From: Streptomyces sp. NP160
Lineage (GTDB): Bacteria; Actinomycetota; Actinomycetes; Actinomycetales; Quadrisphaeraceae
Length of the DNA stretch: 64,000 nt
Assembly (NCBI RefSeq): GCF_006335115.1
Contig: NZ_VDMJ01000006.1
Location: 1-64,000 of the forward strand
Reading direction: 5' to 3'
Shown here: positions 18,678 to 27,080 of the stretch, one piece after another
Layout: every line of letters starts with the position of its first letter
Position numbering within the stretch: the first letter of the stretch is position 1
Translations under genes and position numbers: made by a program
The notes under the pieces: generated by a model
The model's input: only the letters and a program-made list of their open reading frames with translations
The model's database searches: none
What the model was told of the DNA's origin: nothing

Positions 18678-19303
18678 GCGCGCAGGCCGCGTCCCCCCGG
18701 CCCCCCGGCAGCAGCCACGAGCCGTCACTGACCCGCCCCGGCCTGCGGGGACGGCTCCCCCACCGGCGCCAGCTGCCCATCCTCACGTGGATGGTCGTCT
18801 TCTGGTGCGGGCTGTGGGGCTCGGTCAGCCCGCTCGTGGTGGTCGGGGGCGTGCTGGTGGCGCTGGCGCTGGTCGCGGTCTTCCCCATGCCCACGCTGCC
18901 GCCGGCGCCGAGGCCGTCGGTGGTGGGCTCGGTGCGGCTGGCCGGCTACGTGCTGGTCGACCTGCTGCGCTCGAGCCTGCAGGTGGCGTGGTTCGCCGTG
19001 CGTCCCGGGCCCGTGCCCGCCAGCGCCATCGTCGCGGCACCGCTGCGCTCCCGGTCCGACGCGATGATCGCGGCCACCGCCGAGATCCTCAGCCTGGTGC
19101 CGGGCACGCTCGTGGTCGACATCGACGTCCCGAGCGGCACGCTGTACCTGCACGCCCTGGTCACGGGCGACCCCGAGACCGTCGGCGACGACGTCCGCGC
19201 CAGCGTGCGGCGCATGGAGGAGCGGGTGCTCGCGGCCCTGGCCCCGGGGGCGCTGCGCGACGGCGTGGCCGTCGCTGACGACGTGAGGGAGGCCAGGAGC
19301 TGA
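18674..19303 (+). CDS. mrpE: Na+/H+ antiporter subunit E (MrpE)
   Basis: A 209-residue subunit of the Mrp complex. After a ~40-residue Pro/Arg-rich N-terminus come two hydrophobic helices. The soluble family signature follows: VRLAGYVLVDLLRSSLQVAWFAVRPGP, PLRSRSDAMIAATAEILSLVPGTL and VDIDVPSGTLYLHAL. MrpE is required for assembly and activity of the complex; its precise role is unsettled. The GTG at 18674 overlaps the mrpD stop by four bases. Confidence 0.93.
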   Translation: MSAQAASPRPPGSSHEPSLTRPGLRGRLPHRRQLPILTWMVVFWCGLWGSVSPLVVVGGVLVALALVAVFPMPTLPPAPRPSVVGSVRLAGYVLVDLLRSSLQVAWFAVRPGPVPASAIVAAPLRSRSDAMIAATAEILSLVPGTLVVDIDVPSGTLYLHALVTGDPETVGDDVRASVRRMEERVLAALAPGALRDGVAVADDVREARS

Positions 19304-19617
19304 TGGGTCTCGTGACTGACGCCGCCCTCGGGATCCTGCTGGTGGCGGCCCTGCTCGTGGTGGTGCGCCTCGTGAAGGGCCCGACCACCCTGGACCGCGC
19401 CGCCGCCGCCGACGTCTTCGTGGCGATCCTGCTCTGCGGCGTCGCCGTGCTGGTGGCGCGGCGGGGCTCCACGGTCTTCGTGCCGGTGCTGCTGGCGCTG
19501 TCCCTGCTCGGCTTCGCCAGCTCGGTGGCCGTGGTGCGCTTCCTGGGCCGCGAGGACCCCGCCCGCGAGCCCGAGGAGCACCCCGACGACACCTCGGCGG
19601 GCAGGAGCGGCTCGTGA
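19303..19617 (+). CDS. mrpF: Na+/H+ antiporter subunit F (MrpF)
   Basis: A 104-residue small subunit with three membrane helices. It shows the family core VRLVKGPTTLDRAAAADVFV between helices 1 and 2, which carries the conserved RxxxGPxxxDR pattern thought to be near the sodium path. The C-terminal 25 residues are polar. ATG at 19303 shares a base with the mrpE stop, and the stop overlaps mrpG by four bases. Confidence 0.94.
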   Translation: MGLVTDAALGILLVAALLVVVRLVKGPTTLDRAAAADVFVAILLCGVAVLVARRGSTVFVPVLLALSLLGFASSVAVVRFLGREDPAREPEEHPDDTSAGRSGS

Positions 19618-20015
19618 GCGCGTGGGACTGGCTGTCGGCGGTGCTCCTGCTGTCGGGGTCGCTACTGGCGCTGGCCGCCGGCGTCGGCATGCTGCGCTTC
19701 CCCGACCTGTGGATGCGGATGCACGCGGGGACCAAGCCCCAGGTGCTGGGGCTGCTCCTGGTGCTGGCGGGCGTCGAGGTGCAGCTCGTCCCTGATGCGA
19801 GCGCCGTGGTCGCGCTGCTCTTCGTGGGACTGTTCCAGCTGGTCACCGCGCCGGTGGCCAGCCACCTGCTCGCCCGCGCGGGGCACCGATCCGGCGTCGT
19901 GCCCCGCGACCAGCTCGTCCAGGACGACCTGCGCGTGTTCGAGCTGGAGTGCGCTGCCGGCGACCACCCGGAGTCGTCCCCGTCACCACCGGAGGACCGC
20001 ACCCCCTCCTCGTGA
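19614..20015 (+). CDS. mrpG: Na+/H+ antiporter subunit G (MrpG)
   Basis: A 133-residue last subunit of the complex. Three helices and the signature GMLRFPDLWMRMHAGTKPQVLG identify MrpG. A short acidic tail follows. With A(B), C, D, E, F and G all present, the operon can encode a full antiporter for Na+ (or K+)/H+ exchange, giving salt and alkaline-pH tolerance. Start GTG at 19614. The stop codon lies inside the left arm of a strong hairpin. Confidence 0.93.
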   Translation: MSAWDWLSAVLLLSGSLLALAAGVGMLRFPDLWMRMHAGTKPQVLGLLLVLAGVEVQLVPDASAVVALLFVGLFQLVTAPVASHLLARAGHRSGVVPRDQLVQDDLRVFELECAAGDHPESSPSPPEDRTPSS

Positions 20016-20049
20016 TCGTGGTCTTCGCAGGCGGCAGACCACGATCACG
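20011..20049. terminator. Bidirectional hairpin terminator between mrpG and the alcohol dehydrogenase
   Basis: A perfect 14-bp inverted repeat (20011-20024 and 20036-20049) with an 11-base loop lies between two convergent genes. The mrpG stop codon is inside the left arm. No long T-tract follows on either strand. Position and stem strength support a shared terminator. Confidence 0.7.
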
Positions 20050-20062
20050 GTCGGGTGGGGGA

Positions 20063-21193
20063 TCAGGGGTGCAGCACGACCTTGGTCCAGCCGTCCTCGC
20101 GGGCGTCGAAGTGCTGGTAGCCCTCAGCGGCCTGGGCCAGGTCCAGCTCGTGGCTGACGATGAACCCGGGTGAGGCCTTGCCCTGGGTGATGAGGTCGCG
20201 CAGCTGGCGGTTGTAGCGCTTCACGTCGGCCTGCCCGGTGCCCATGGTCAGGCCCTTGGTGAAGAAGGCTCCGAACGGGAAGGCCATCCGCCCCTCCTTC
20301 ATGAGGGGGTCCGGGCCGTTCGGGTCCTGCGGCGGGAAGACGCCCACCACGCCGATGCCGCCCGTGGCCCGCACCACCTGCACGAGGGTGTCCAGGGTGC
20401 CGGCGGGGTGCTCCTCGCCGGAGTGGTCGTGCGCCTGCCAGCCCACGGCCTCCACGCCGCGGTCGGTGCCGACGCCGCCGGTGGCCTCCATGACCTGCTC
20501 CACCGGGTCGCCCTCGCTGAAGTCGACGGGGGTCGCACCAGCCTGCTCGGCCAGCCGCAGCCGGTCGGGGTGCTGGTCGACCACGTAGACCTGGTCAGCG
20601 CCCTGGATCCGGGCCGACAGCGCCGCCATGAGGCCCACCGGGCCGGCGCCCATGATCGTGACGGACTCGCCGGGCTCCAGGCCCGACAGGCGGGTGCCGT
20701 GCCAGCCGGTGGGGAAGATGTCGGACAGCATCGTGTAGTCGAGCTCGTGCTCGCTGCCGCCGGGGAGGCGCAGCGCGTTGAAGTCGGCGAACGGCACCCG
20801 CAGGTACTCCGCCTGGCCGCCCTGGTAGGGCCCCATGTCGGCGTAGCCGAAGGCGCCACCGGCCATCCCGGGGTTCACCTCGAGGCAGAAGGCGGTCTTG
20901 CCGCGGTTGCAGTTGCGGCAGTGGCCGCAGGCGATGTTGAAGGGCAGGGAGACGCGGTCGCCCCTCTTCAGCCGGGTGACTCCGGAACCGACCTCCTCGA
21001 CGATCCCCATGTTCTCGTGGCCGAGGGTCTTGCCCTGCTCCACGTCGGTGCGCCCCTCGTACATGTGCAGGTCGGACCCGCAGATGTTGGTCGAGGTGAT
21101 CCTGACGACGACGTCGGTCGGCGCCTCGATGCGCGCGTCGGGGACGTCCGTGACGGTGACGTCGCGCGGTCCGTTGTAGACGAGTGCCTTCAT
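20063..21193 (-). CDS. Zinc-dependent alcohol dehydrogenase, glutathione-independent formaldehyde dehydrogenase-like
   Basis: A 376-residue medium-chain dehydrogenase. Catalytic zinc ligands are Cys38 (NICGSDLH) and His59-Glu60 (LGHENMG). The structural zinc lobe has four Cys at 89, 92, 95 and 103 (CGHCRNCNRGKTAFC). The nucleotide-binding Rossmann motif is GAGPVGLM. Length and the insertion around EVNPGMAGGAFGYADMG resemble the Pseudomonas putida formaldehyde dehydrogenase group, which is NAD-dependent and needs no thiol cofactor; the substrate here is not proven. It lies 40 bases downstream of oleD on the same strand, so it may be transcribed with the olefin operon. Start ATG at 21193. Confidence 0.88.
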   Translation of the reverse strand: MKALVYNGPRDVTVTDVPDARIEAPTDVVVRITSTNICGSDLHMYEGRTDVEQGKTLGHENMGIVEEVGSGVTRLKRGDRVSLPFNIACGHCRNCNRGKTAFCLEVNPGMAGGAFGYADMGPYQGGQAEYLRVPFADFNALRLPGGSEHELDYTMLSDIFPTGWHGTRLSGLEPGESVTIMGAGPVGLMAALSARIQGADQVYVVDQHPDRLRLAEQAGATPVDFSEGDPVEQVMEATGGVGTDRGVEAVGWQAHDHSGEEHPAGTLDTLVQVVRATGGIGVVGVFPPQDPNGPDPLMKEGRMAFPFGAFFTKGLTMGTGQADVKRYNRQLRDLITQGKASPGFIVSHELDLAQAAEGYQHFDAREDGWTKVVLHP

Positions 21194-21233
21194 GGACCAC
21201 CCGTACCCGTCGCCGCGGAGGACAACCCCCGGA

Positions 21234-22238
21234 TCAGCGCGGGTCGTGCTCGGCGTACCAGGCGGCCACGCGGCGGAAGCCCTCGTCGAGGTCGACCTGC
21301 GGGGCCCACTGCAGCACCCGCTGCGTCTCGCGCTGGTCGAACCAGTGCGCCGTACCCAGCTGCTCCGCCAGGAACGACGTCAGCGGCGGCTCCTCGGCGC
21401 CCAGGGGGTGCCCGACGGCGCGCAGGCCCTTCCAGACCGCCTCGACGGCGTGACCGGCGGCGCTGGCTGCTCGCGTGGGGATGCGGCGGGTCGGGACGGG
21501 CGCCCCGCCGGCGACGGCCATCTTGGCCAGCAGCTCCCCGACCGTGCGGGGCTGGGCGCTGGAGATGACGAAGGCGCGGCCGTGGGCGTCGTCGTCCTCG
21601 GCGTGGTCCAGCGCCGCGACGATCGCGGCGGCGGCGTCGTCCATGTACGTGGTGTCGATGAGGGCGGTGCCGTCACCGATGACCACCATGCGGCCCACCC
21701 GGGCGCGCTCGACGACGCGGCCGACCAGCTGGGTGTCGCCGGGGCCCCAGACGATGTGGGGACGCACCGCGACCACGGCGAAGCCGGGGGCGTCCGCGGC
21801 CAGCGCGAGCAGCTCTGCGGCGGCCTTGGTGCGGGCGTAGGGCCCGCGGGCGTGCTCCGGGTCCGCGGTGCCGGCCCCCTCGCCCACCAGGGAGGAGCCG
21901 ACGTGCGCCACCGAGGGGGAGGAGACCTGCACGAAGCGCGTGGCACCGGCCTCCCGCGCACCGGCGAGCAGCGCGCGGGTGCCCTCCACGTTGACCGCCC
22001 GGTACTCCTCCTCCGGGCCGGTCAGCGCGACCTTGGCGGCGAGGTGGACCACGGCGTCGACGCCCTCGCAGGCGCGGAGCACCGCGGCGGGGTCCGACAT
22101 GTCCCCGCGCACGTCGCGGGCCCCCTCGACCCCGCTGGGCCGGCGCTGGAAGGTGGTGACCTCGTGGCCGCGCGCCACGAGGGCCGCAGCGGTGGTCCCG
22201 CCGAGCAGGCCGCTGGCACCGGTCACGAGCACCTTCAC
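21234..22238 (-). CDS. oleD: OleD, NADPH-dependent 2-alkyl-3-oxoalkanoate reductase
   Basis: A 334-residue extended short-chain dehydrogenase. The N-terminal Rossmann motif is GASGLLGG (residues 7-14), and the catalytic pair is Tyr134 and Lys138 in GPYARTKAA, with Ser residues at SSPS just before. In the Ole pathway OleD reduces the beta-keto acid made by OleA to a beta-hydroxy acid. The assignment rests on family features plus position directly behind oleBC. The GTG at 22238 overlaps the oleBC stop by four bases (GTGA), which indicates translational coupling. On its own it could be read only as a sterol-dehydrogenase-like epimerase. Confidence 0.88.
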   Translation of the reverse strand: MKVLVTGASGLLGGTTAAALVARGHEVTTFQRRPSGVEGARDVRGDMSDPAAVLRACEGVDAVVHLAAKVALTGPEEEYRAVNVEGTRALLAGAREAGATRFVQVSSPSVAHVGSSLVGEGAGTADPEHARGPYARTKAAAELLALAADAPGFAVVAVRPHIVWGPGDTQLVGRVVERARVGRMVVIGDGTALIDTTYMDDAAAAIVAALDHAEDDDAHGRAFVISSAQPRTVGELLAKMAVAGGAPVPTRRIPTRAASAAGHAVEAVWKGLRAVGHPLGAEEPPLTSFLAEQLGTAHWFDQRETQRVLQWAPQVDLDEGFRRVAAWYAEHDPR

Positions 22239-24967
22239 GCGGGCACCTCCACGGGGCTGTCGGCCTTGGTGCTGCCGGTGAGCACGCCGTCGGCCCAGGC
22301 GGCGACGCGGGTCCTGTCGACCTTGGAGCGGTGCCGCACGTCGGTGGGCAGCTCGGCCACCACGAGCACCGCCGCGACCGGCACCGCCGTGCCGGCGGCG
22401 GCGCGGACGGCGTCGACGAGCTCCACGCCCGCGGCGCCCGGTACCGGGGCACCGGCCTCGCCGGTCGTCTCGACGACGACGACGGGCTGCTGCGTCCCGG
22501 CCGGACCGACGCCCACGAGCGCCGCCCGGGCGATGCCGGGGAGCCGCTGCACGCGCTGCTCGGCCCCGACGGGCGTGAGGGGACCGGCGACCGTGGTGAG
22601 CACGTGGGTGAGCCGCCCCTCCACCCAGATCCGCCCGGCGGCGTCGAGGTGGCCGACGTCGCCGGTGCGGTGCCACCCGGGTTCGCCGTCAGCACCGGGG
22701 GTGCCGCGCACGCTCTCCCGCTGGACGTCCCAGAGCTGGTCGTAGTGGTCCTTCATGAGGGGGGACCTCACGACGATCTCCCCCGTGGGCGCGTCAGCGC
22801 CCTCGACCAGCGGGCCGACCGCGCGGCCGCGGTCGTCGAGGGCCGACGTGGCCACCCGCGTGCCCGGCAGCGGTGAGCCGACCAGCACGCCCTCGCCCTC
22901 ACCGGCGGCCTGCAGCTCGGTGAGGTTGGTCTGCGCGACCAGCAGCCCCTCGGTCATGCCGTAGGGGGTGCGGCACTCCGCGCGGGGCAGCACCTCGCCG
23001 GCGGCCGCGAGCAGGTCGGTGCCCACGGGCGCCCCGGCGGACAGCAGCAGCTTGACGCGGGCCAGGGCTGCGCGGCCGGCGTCGTCGACGTCCGCCGCGG
23101 TCGCCACCACCCGCCGCAGCGCGGCGGGGGAGGCGAACACCACGGGCGCGGGCGCTGCGTCGTCAGGGGCGATCGCCGCGACGGCGCGCGCGAGCGCGCC
23201 GGCGGTGAGGGTGTCCGGCTTGGTGACGTCGGTCTCCGGCACCGCGGCAGTGGCGCCCAGGAGCGGCGCGAGGATGGCGAACGGGGCGAACGCCGCCACG
23301 AGGGAGTCCCCCCGGCCCAGGCCGCTGGTGTGCGCGGCAGCGTCGCGCAGCGCCTGGAGCGTGGCGTGCGTGTGCACCACGCCCTTGGCCGGCCCCGTGG
23401 ACCCGGAGGTGAACAGCACCGCGCCCTGGTCCGAGGGCACCGGCTCCGGCAGCGGCACGTGGTCCGGCGCGGCGCGCAGGGCGCGGCCGCGGGCCTCGAG
23501 GTCCGCGAGCAGCTCGACCTGGCCCAGGGCGCGTCGCCGCAGGCCCGAGCTGGCGCCGGCGAGGACGCGGCGCCCGGGCCAGCCCAGCGCGCGGGCGGCC
23601 AGGAGGGCCCTCTCGATGCCGACGACGACGGCGGGGTCGGCGCTGGCCACGGCCCGGGTGAGCCCCTTGACGCCCAGGCCGGCGTCGGCCACGACGACCA
23701 CGGCCCCCAGGCGCAGGCACGCGCTGAACAGCGCGGAGAGGTCAGGGCCGGGCGGCACGAGGAGCGCGACGCGGTCGCCGTGGCGGACGCCGGATGCGGC
23801 CAGGCCCTCGGCGAGGTCGTCGACGCGCGCGGCCAGCTCGCGCCAGGTGAGCGTCTCGGCGGGTGCACCGGGCCGGAGCTGGGCGACGGCCACGGAGTCG
23901 TCCTCGGAGCGGTCCCGCAGGGCCGACCACAGCGGTGCCCGGTCAGCGGCGGCGGGCTCGCCGTCAGGGGCGGGAGCGGACGGCGCGTCGAGGCGCTGCA
24001 GCCACCGCACCACGGTGCCGGCGACGCCGCGGTCGGGCTCGACGTCCTCGACCAGCAGGTGGCCGGTCCCCTCGAAGCGCTGGACGTCGGCGTGCGGCAG
24101 GCGCGCCCGCAGGTCGGAGAGGTAGCGCTGCCGGAAGACCGGGTCGGCAGGACCCCAGAGGAGCAACGAGGGGACCCTGGGGCCGCCCGTCCCGGCTCCG
24201 ATGGCGGACAAGCCGGCGGCCACGTCGTCCAGGGTCGCGGCGCTGGGGTGGCCGGGAACCACCGGGATGTCGGCGACGAAGGCACCCACGCCCACGCGCC
24301 GCGCGGCGCCGCGGTACGGCGCCAGGTAGGCGTCGGCCACGCCGGGCGCCAGCGGGCGGCGGGCCGTGGCCATCGTCGCGCGCAGGAACGCGTCGGTCGT
24401 CGTGGTGCCGGCCGTGTGGAGGCCGTGCGTGGTGAACGGGACGAGGACCGCCGGCAGCGACGCGCCCTCGGGCTGGTGCACCGCCGTGTTGAGGAGCACC
24501 ACGCCGGCGAGGACGTCGCGGTGGCGCCCTGCCCAGCCCGACGAGACGACGCCGCCCCAGTCGTGGCCGACGGTCACCACCCGGGTCCCGGAGCCACCGG
24601 CCCCCGTGACGCCGAGGGCGTCGGTGAGGCGGCCCAGGTCGTCGATGCGCCGCGCGAGGCGGCGGCGGGTGCCGGTGCGCTCGGAGAAGCCCATGTCGAG
24701 CTGGTCGGGGGCCACGAGGCGCCACCCGGCAGCAGCGGCCCGCGGCAGCAGCGTCCGCCACAGGTAGGACCAGGTGGGGTTGCCGTGCACCGCGAGGAGG
24801 ACCCCCACCGGGTCGCGGCCGGTCGCCTCGCGCACCGCGTCGGCACCGTCGAGCAGGTGGACCGTGCGGTGGACGCCGTCGGCGTCGGTGAAGGCGACCA
24901 GGCGCGACCAGGCCGGATCCAGGCCGGGCAGGCCGGCCGGGGGGAGCGCCGCGGGGGCGCGGGTCAC
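22235..24967 (-). CDS. oleBC: OleBC fusion: beta-lactone decarboxylase plus beta-lactone synthetase
   Basis: A 910-residue two-domain enzyme. Residues ~1-327 are an OleB alpha/beta hydrolase of the haloalkane dehalogenase group: HGNPTWSYLW (61-70), nucleophile Asp136 in GHDWGG, and catalytic His303 in GTGHLL. Residues ~328-345 are a Pro/Ala linker. Residues ~346-910 are an OleC AMP-forming ligase fold: FTSGSTGPAKGV (519-530), PYGMTEG (668-674), then HRTGDVGHLDAAGRIWVEGR in the hinge. OleC turns the beta-hydroxy acid into a cis beta-lactone, and OleB removes CO2 to give a cis-olefin. OleB-OleC fusions are known in several actinobacteria. GTG at 24967 overlaps the oleA stop; the stop overlaps oleD. 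Confidence 0.93.
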   Translation of the reverse strand: MTRAPAALPPAGLPGLDPAWSRLVAFTDADGVHRTVHLLDGADAVREATGRDPVGVLLAVHGNPTWSYLWRTLLPRAAAAGWRLVAPDQLDMGFSERTGTRRRLARRIDDLGRLTDALGVTGAGGSGTRVVTVGHDWGGVVSSGWAGRHRDVLAGVVLLNTAVHQPEGASLPAVLVPFTTHGLHTAGTTTTDAFLRATMATARRPLAPGVADAYLAPYRGAARRVGVGAFVADIPVVPGHPSAATLDDVAAGLSAIGAGTGGPRVPSLLLWGPADPVFRQRYLSDLRARLPHADVQRFEGTGHLLVEDVEPDRGVAGTVVRWLQRLDAPSAPAPDGEPAAADRAPLWSALRDRSEDDSVAVAQLRPGAPAETLTWRELAARVDDLAEGLAASGVRHGDRVALLVPPGPDLSALFSACLRLGAVVVVADAGLGVKGLTRAVASADPAVVVGIERALLAARALGWPGRRVLAGASSGLRRRALGQVELLADLEARGRALRAAPDHVPLPEPVPSDQGAVLFTSGSTGPAKGVVHTHATLQALRDAAAHTSGLGRGDSLVAAFAPFAILAPLLGATAAVPETDVTKPDTLTAGALARAVAAIAPDDAAPAPVVFASPAALRRVVATAADVDDAGRAALARVKLLLSAGAPVGTDLLAAAGEVLPRAECRTPYGMTEGLLVAQTNLTELQAAGEGEGVLVGSPLPGTRVATSALDDRGRAVGPLVEGADAPTGEIVVRSPLMKDHYDQLWDVQRESVRGTPGADGEPGWHRTGDVGHLDAAGRIWVEGRLTHVLTTVAGPLTPVGAEQRVQRLPGIARAALVGVGPAGTQQPVVVVETTGEAGAPVPGAAGVELVDAVRAAAGTAVPVAAVLVVAELPTDVRHRSKVDRTRVAAWADGVLTGSTKADSPVEVPA

Positions 24968-25989
24968 CAGACGATCTCGCAGAAGGCCGAGTTCAGGCCC
25001 GAGCCCACGCCCAGGCACAGCACCCGGTCACCCGGCTCGAGGGAGTCGACCTCGCGCGCCAGCGTCATGGGCAGGGACGCGGGACCGACGTTGCCGAGCA
25101 CGGGGTAGCTCTCGGGCACCTTCGACCACGGGACGCCGGTGCGCTCCACGAGCGCCGCCATGTGGATCTTGGAGACCTGGTGGAAGACGTAGCGGGCGAC
25201 CCCGCTGCTCCAGCCCCACTCCTCGTCAGCGGCGTCGAACGCCTCGCCGACCAGGGCGACGCCGTGCTCGAGCAGACCGCGGCCGTCGGCCACCATCTGC
25301 TCGGCGCTGGCCACGCACAGCCCGTGGTGCGAGCTCCCGCTGCGCGCCACACCGCCCTTGATGCGGTGCCCCTCGGGGTGGGCGTCGGCAGGGCCGAGGA
25401 CGGCGGCCACCGCGCCCGAGCCGAGCGTGAGGGAGGCGAACTCGTCCAGGTACTCCTGGCGGGTCACCGGCTGGTGGGCCAGGCGGTCCAGCGTCCTGTC
25501 GAACATCGGGCTGATGTCCTCGGCGCCCACCACCACCGCGTAGCGGACCTGCCCGGCGTCGATCATCGCCGACGCGGTCTGCAGCCCGTTCACGAAGCCG
25601 AGGCAGGCGTTGGTGATGTCGAAGTTCATCGCCGACGTGGGCAGCCCCATCGCCTCGTGGACGACCGCTGACACCGCGGGCTCGAGGTGGTAGCGCGTCA
25701 CCGACGTGTTGATCACCAGGCCGACGTCGGACGCGTCGACCCCCGCCTCGGACAGGGCCTTGGACCCCGCCGTCGCCGCGGCCTCGCCGCACGTGACGTC
25801 GCCGGCGTAGAGGCGGCGCTCGCGGATGCCGGTGACCCGCTCCAGCAGGCCGGGGCGGATGCCGAGCCTCTGCATGGTCCCCGCGAGGCGCTCGTCGAGC
25901 TCGTCGGACGTGACCACGACCGGTGCCTCGATGGCGTTGATGGAGAGCAGAGCGGTGTTGGCCGCCCGCCAGCTCGTGTTGCCGTTCAC
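24964..25989 (-). CDS. oleA: OleA, acyl-CoA condensing thiolase-superfamily enzyme
   Basis: A 341-residue KAS III-like enzyme. It has the nucleophile Cys129 in ITNACLGF, His270 in YVFHQVSKIH and Asn300 in LGNVGP. A Glu at 112 (VVHEAMGLP) matches the base that OleA uses, which KAS III lacks. OleA performs a non-decarboxylative Claisen condensation of two fatty acyl-CoAs to a long 2-alkyl-3-ketoacid, the first step to long-chain olefins. The Glu plus the adjacent oleBC and oleD make this assignment much more likely than FabH. The start is GTG at 25989; the open frame runs further upstream without family similarity. Confidence 0.92.
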   Translation of the reverse strand: MNGNTSWRAANTALLSINAIEAPVVVTSDELDERLAGTMQRLGIRPGLLERVTGIRERRLYAGDVTCGEAAATAGSKALSEAGVDASDVGLVINTSVTRYHLEPAVSAVVHEAMGLPTSAMNFDITNACLGFVNGLQTASAMIDAGQVRYAVVVGAEDISPMFDRTLDRLAHQPVTRQEYLDEFASLTLGSGAVAAVLGPADAHPEGHRIKGGVARSGSSHHGLCVASAEQMVADGRGLLEHGVALVGEAFDAADEEWGWSSGVARYVFHQVSKIHMAALVERTGVPWSKVPESYPVLGNVGPASLPMTLAREVDSLEPGDRVLCLGVGSGLNSAFCEIVW

Positions 25990-26065
25990 GCACACCTCGT
26001 TCCAGGGCTCAGGAGCCCCGAGGTTAACGGTCCTGGCGGTGTGCTGCCCCCCGCGGCAGACACCG

Positions 26066-26097
26066 AGGGCCCGGTCGCCGTGGAGCGACCGGGCCCT
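26066..26097 (-). terminator. Hairpin terminator downstream of tRNA-Leu
   Basis: A perfect 13-bp inverted repeat (26066-26078 and 26085-26097) with a six-base loop starts 11 bases after the 3' end of tRNA-Leu. It would end that transcript before the oleA promoter region. No T-tract is obvious. Confidence 0.65.
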
Positions 26098-26107
26098 GGG
26101 CTCGCGG

Positions 26108-26191
26108 TGCGCGAGGGGGGAGTTGAACCCCCACGCCCTTTCGGGCACACGGACCTGAACCGTGCGCGTCTGCCTATTCCGCCACTCGCGC
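26108..26191 (-). tRNA. tRNA-Leu(CAG)
   Basis: On the minus strand the 84-base sequence folds as a class II tRNA. The acceptor stem GCGCGAG pairs with CTCGCGC (discriminator A), the anticodon stem is CACGG/CCGTG with loop TTCAGGT giving anticodon CAG, and there is an extra variable arm (GCCC/GGGC) and a T-arm with GTTCAACTC. The 3' CCA is not encoded directly after the discriminator. Confidence 0.93.
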
Positions 26192-26344
26192 GAGCAGCAG
26201 GAAAACTAGCACGCCCGTGCGGGGAGCCCACCCACGCCCCCGGCCGGGAGGGCCGCGGCGCGCGGAGACGGCCAGGACGCCGCACCCGGGCGGCACCGCG
26301 GATACGATCCGCAGACCGGCTGCCGCACGCTGAGGGGAGGAGCC

Positions 26345-27076
26345 GTGGGAGTGCTCGACCGCTTCGAGCGCAGCGTCGAGCGCGTCGTGAACGGCGTCTT
26401 CGCGAAGGCCTTCAAGAGCGAGGTGCAGCCCGTCGAGCTGGCCAGCGCCCTGCGCCGGGAGGTGGACACCACCTCCGCGGTCGTCGGCCCGGGCCGCACG
26501 CTGGTGCCCAACGCCTTCACCATCGACCTGGGCCCGGCCGACCACGAGCGCCTGTCCTCCTGGGAGGACTCGCTGGCCGCTGAGCTGGCCACCGCCGTCA
26601 CCGACCACGCCCGCGCGCAGCGCTACTCCTTCTCCGGTCCGGTGTCCGTGCGGCTCCAGCGCGACGAGGAGCTGGCGACGGGCGTCTTCCGGGTGCGCAG
26701 CGCCCGGGTGCGCGGCGGCATCGCCCCGGCCACCTCGGCGGTGGCGACCCCGGCGCACCCCGTGCTGGAGGTCGACGGCCGCAGCTACCAGATGGCCTCC
26801 GAGCGGACCGTCATCGGTCGCGGCAGCGAGTGCGACGTCGTCGTGGACGACCCCGGCACGTCGCGGCGCCACCTCGAGGTGGTCCGCAGCGGTGGCCGGA
26901 CCACCGCGCACGACCTGGGGTCCACCAACGGCACGGTGGTCGACGGGCGGCGCCTCGACGACTCCGGCGGCCGCACCGCGGTCCTCCACGACGGGAGCCG
27001 CATCCAGCTGGGGCGGACCACCGTGGTCTTCCACTCGGGCTCCTCCGCCGGCGACGGCACCGACGAGGAGTGGTGA
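26345..27076 (+). CDS. fhaA: FhaA: DUF3662 plus FHA domain protein
   Basis: A 243-residue cytoplasmic protein. Residues ~1-115 are the DUF3662 domain (begins MGVLDRFERSVERVVNGVFA), and residues ~135-235 are a forkhead-associated phosphothreonine-binding domain with GRGSECDVVV, SRRHLEV and LGSTNGT. In mycobacteria FhaA binds the phosphorylated pseudokinase attached to MurJ and restrains lipid II export. The linker between the domains is much shorter than in mycobacterial FhaA (over 500 residues), as in other actinobacteria. It starts the fhaA-pknB operon. GTG at 26345 is preceded by GAGGGGAGGAGCC. An upstream TACGAT (26303-26308) could be a -10 box. Confidence 0.92.
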   Translation: MGVLDRFERSVERVVNGVFAKAFKSEVQPVELASALRREVDTTSAVVGPGRTLVPNAFTIDLGPADHERLSSWEDSLAAELATAVTDHARAQRYSFSGPVSVRLQRDEELATGVFRVRSARVRGGIAPATSAVATPAHPVLEVDGRSYQMASERTVIGRGSECDVVVDDPGTSRRHLEVVRSGGRTTAHDLGSTNGTVVDGRRLDDSGGRTAVLHDGSRIQLGRTTVVFHSGSSAGDGTDEEW

Positions 27077-27080
27077 GGCC

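Noticed and set aside
20408..21568. Long plus-strand frames opposite the alcohol dehydrogenase and oleD
   Set aside because: Low-complexity Val/Gly/Ala/Arg composition without any domain, opposite genes with complete motifs.
24964..25989. Reading the condensing enzyme as FabH (fatty acid synthesis)
   Set aside because: The Glu at position 112 and the coupled oleBC and oleD genes point to OleA; no acyl carrier protein or fab gene is nearby.
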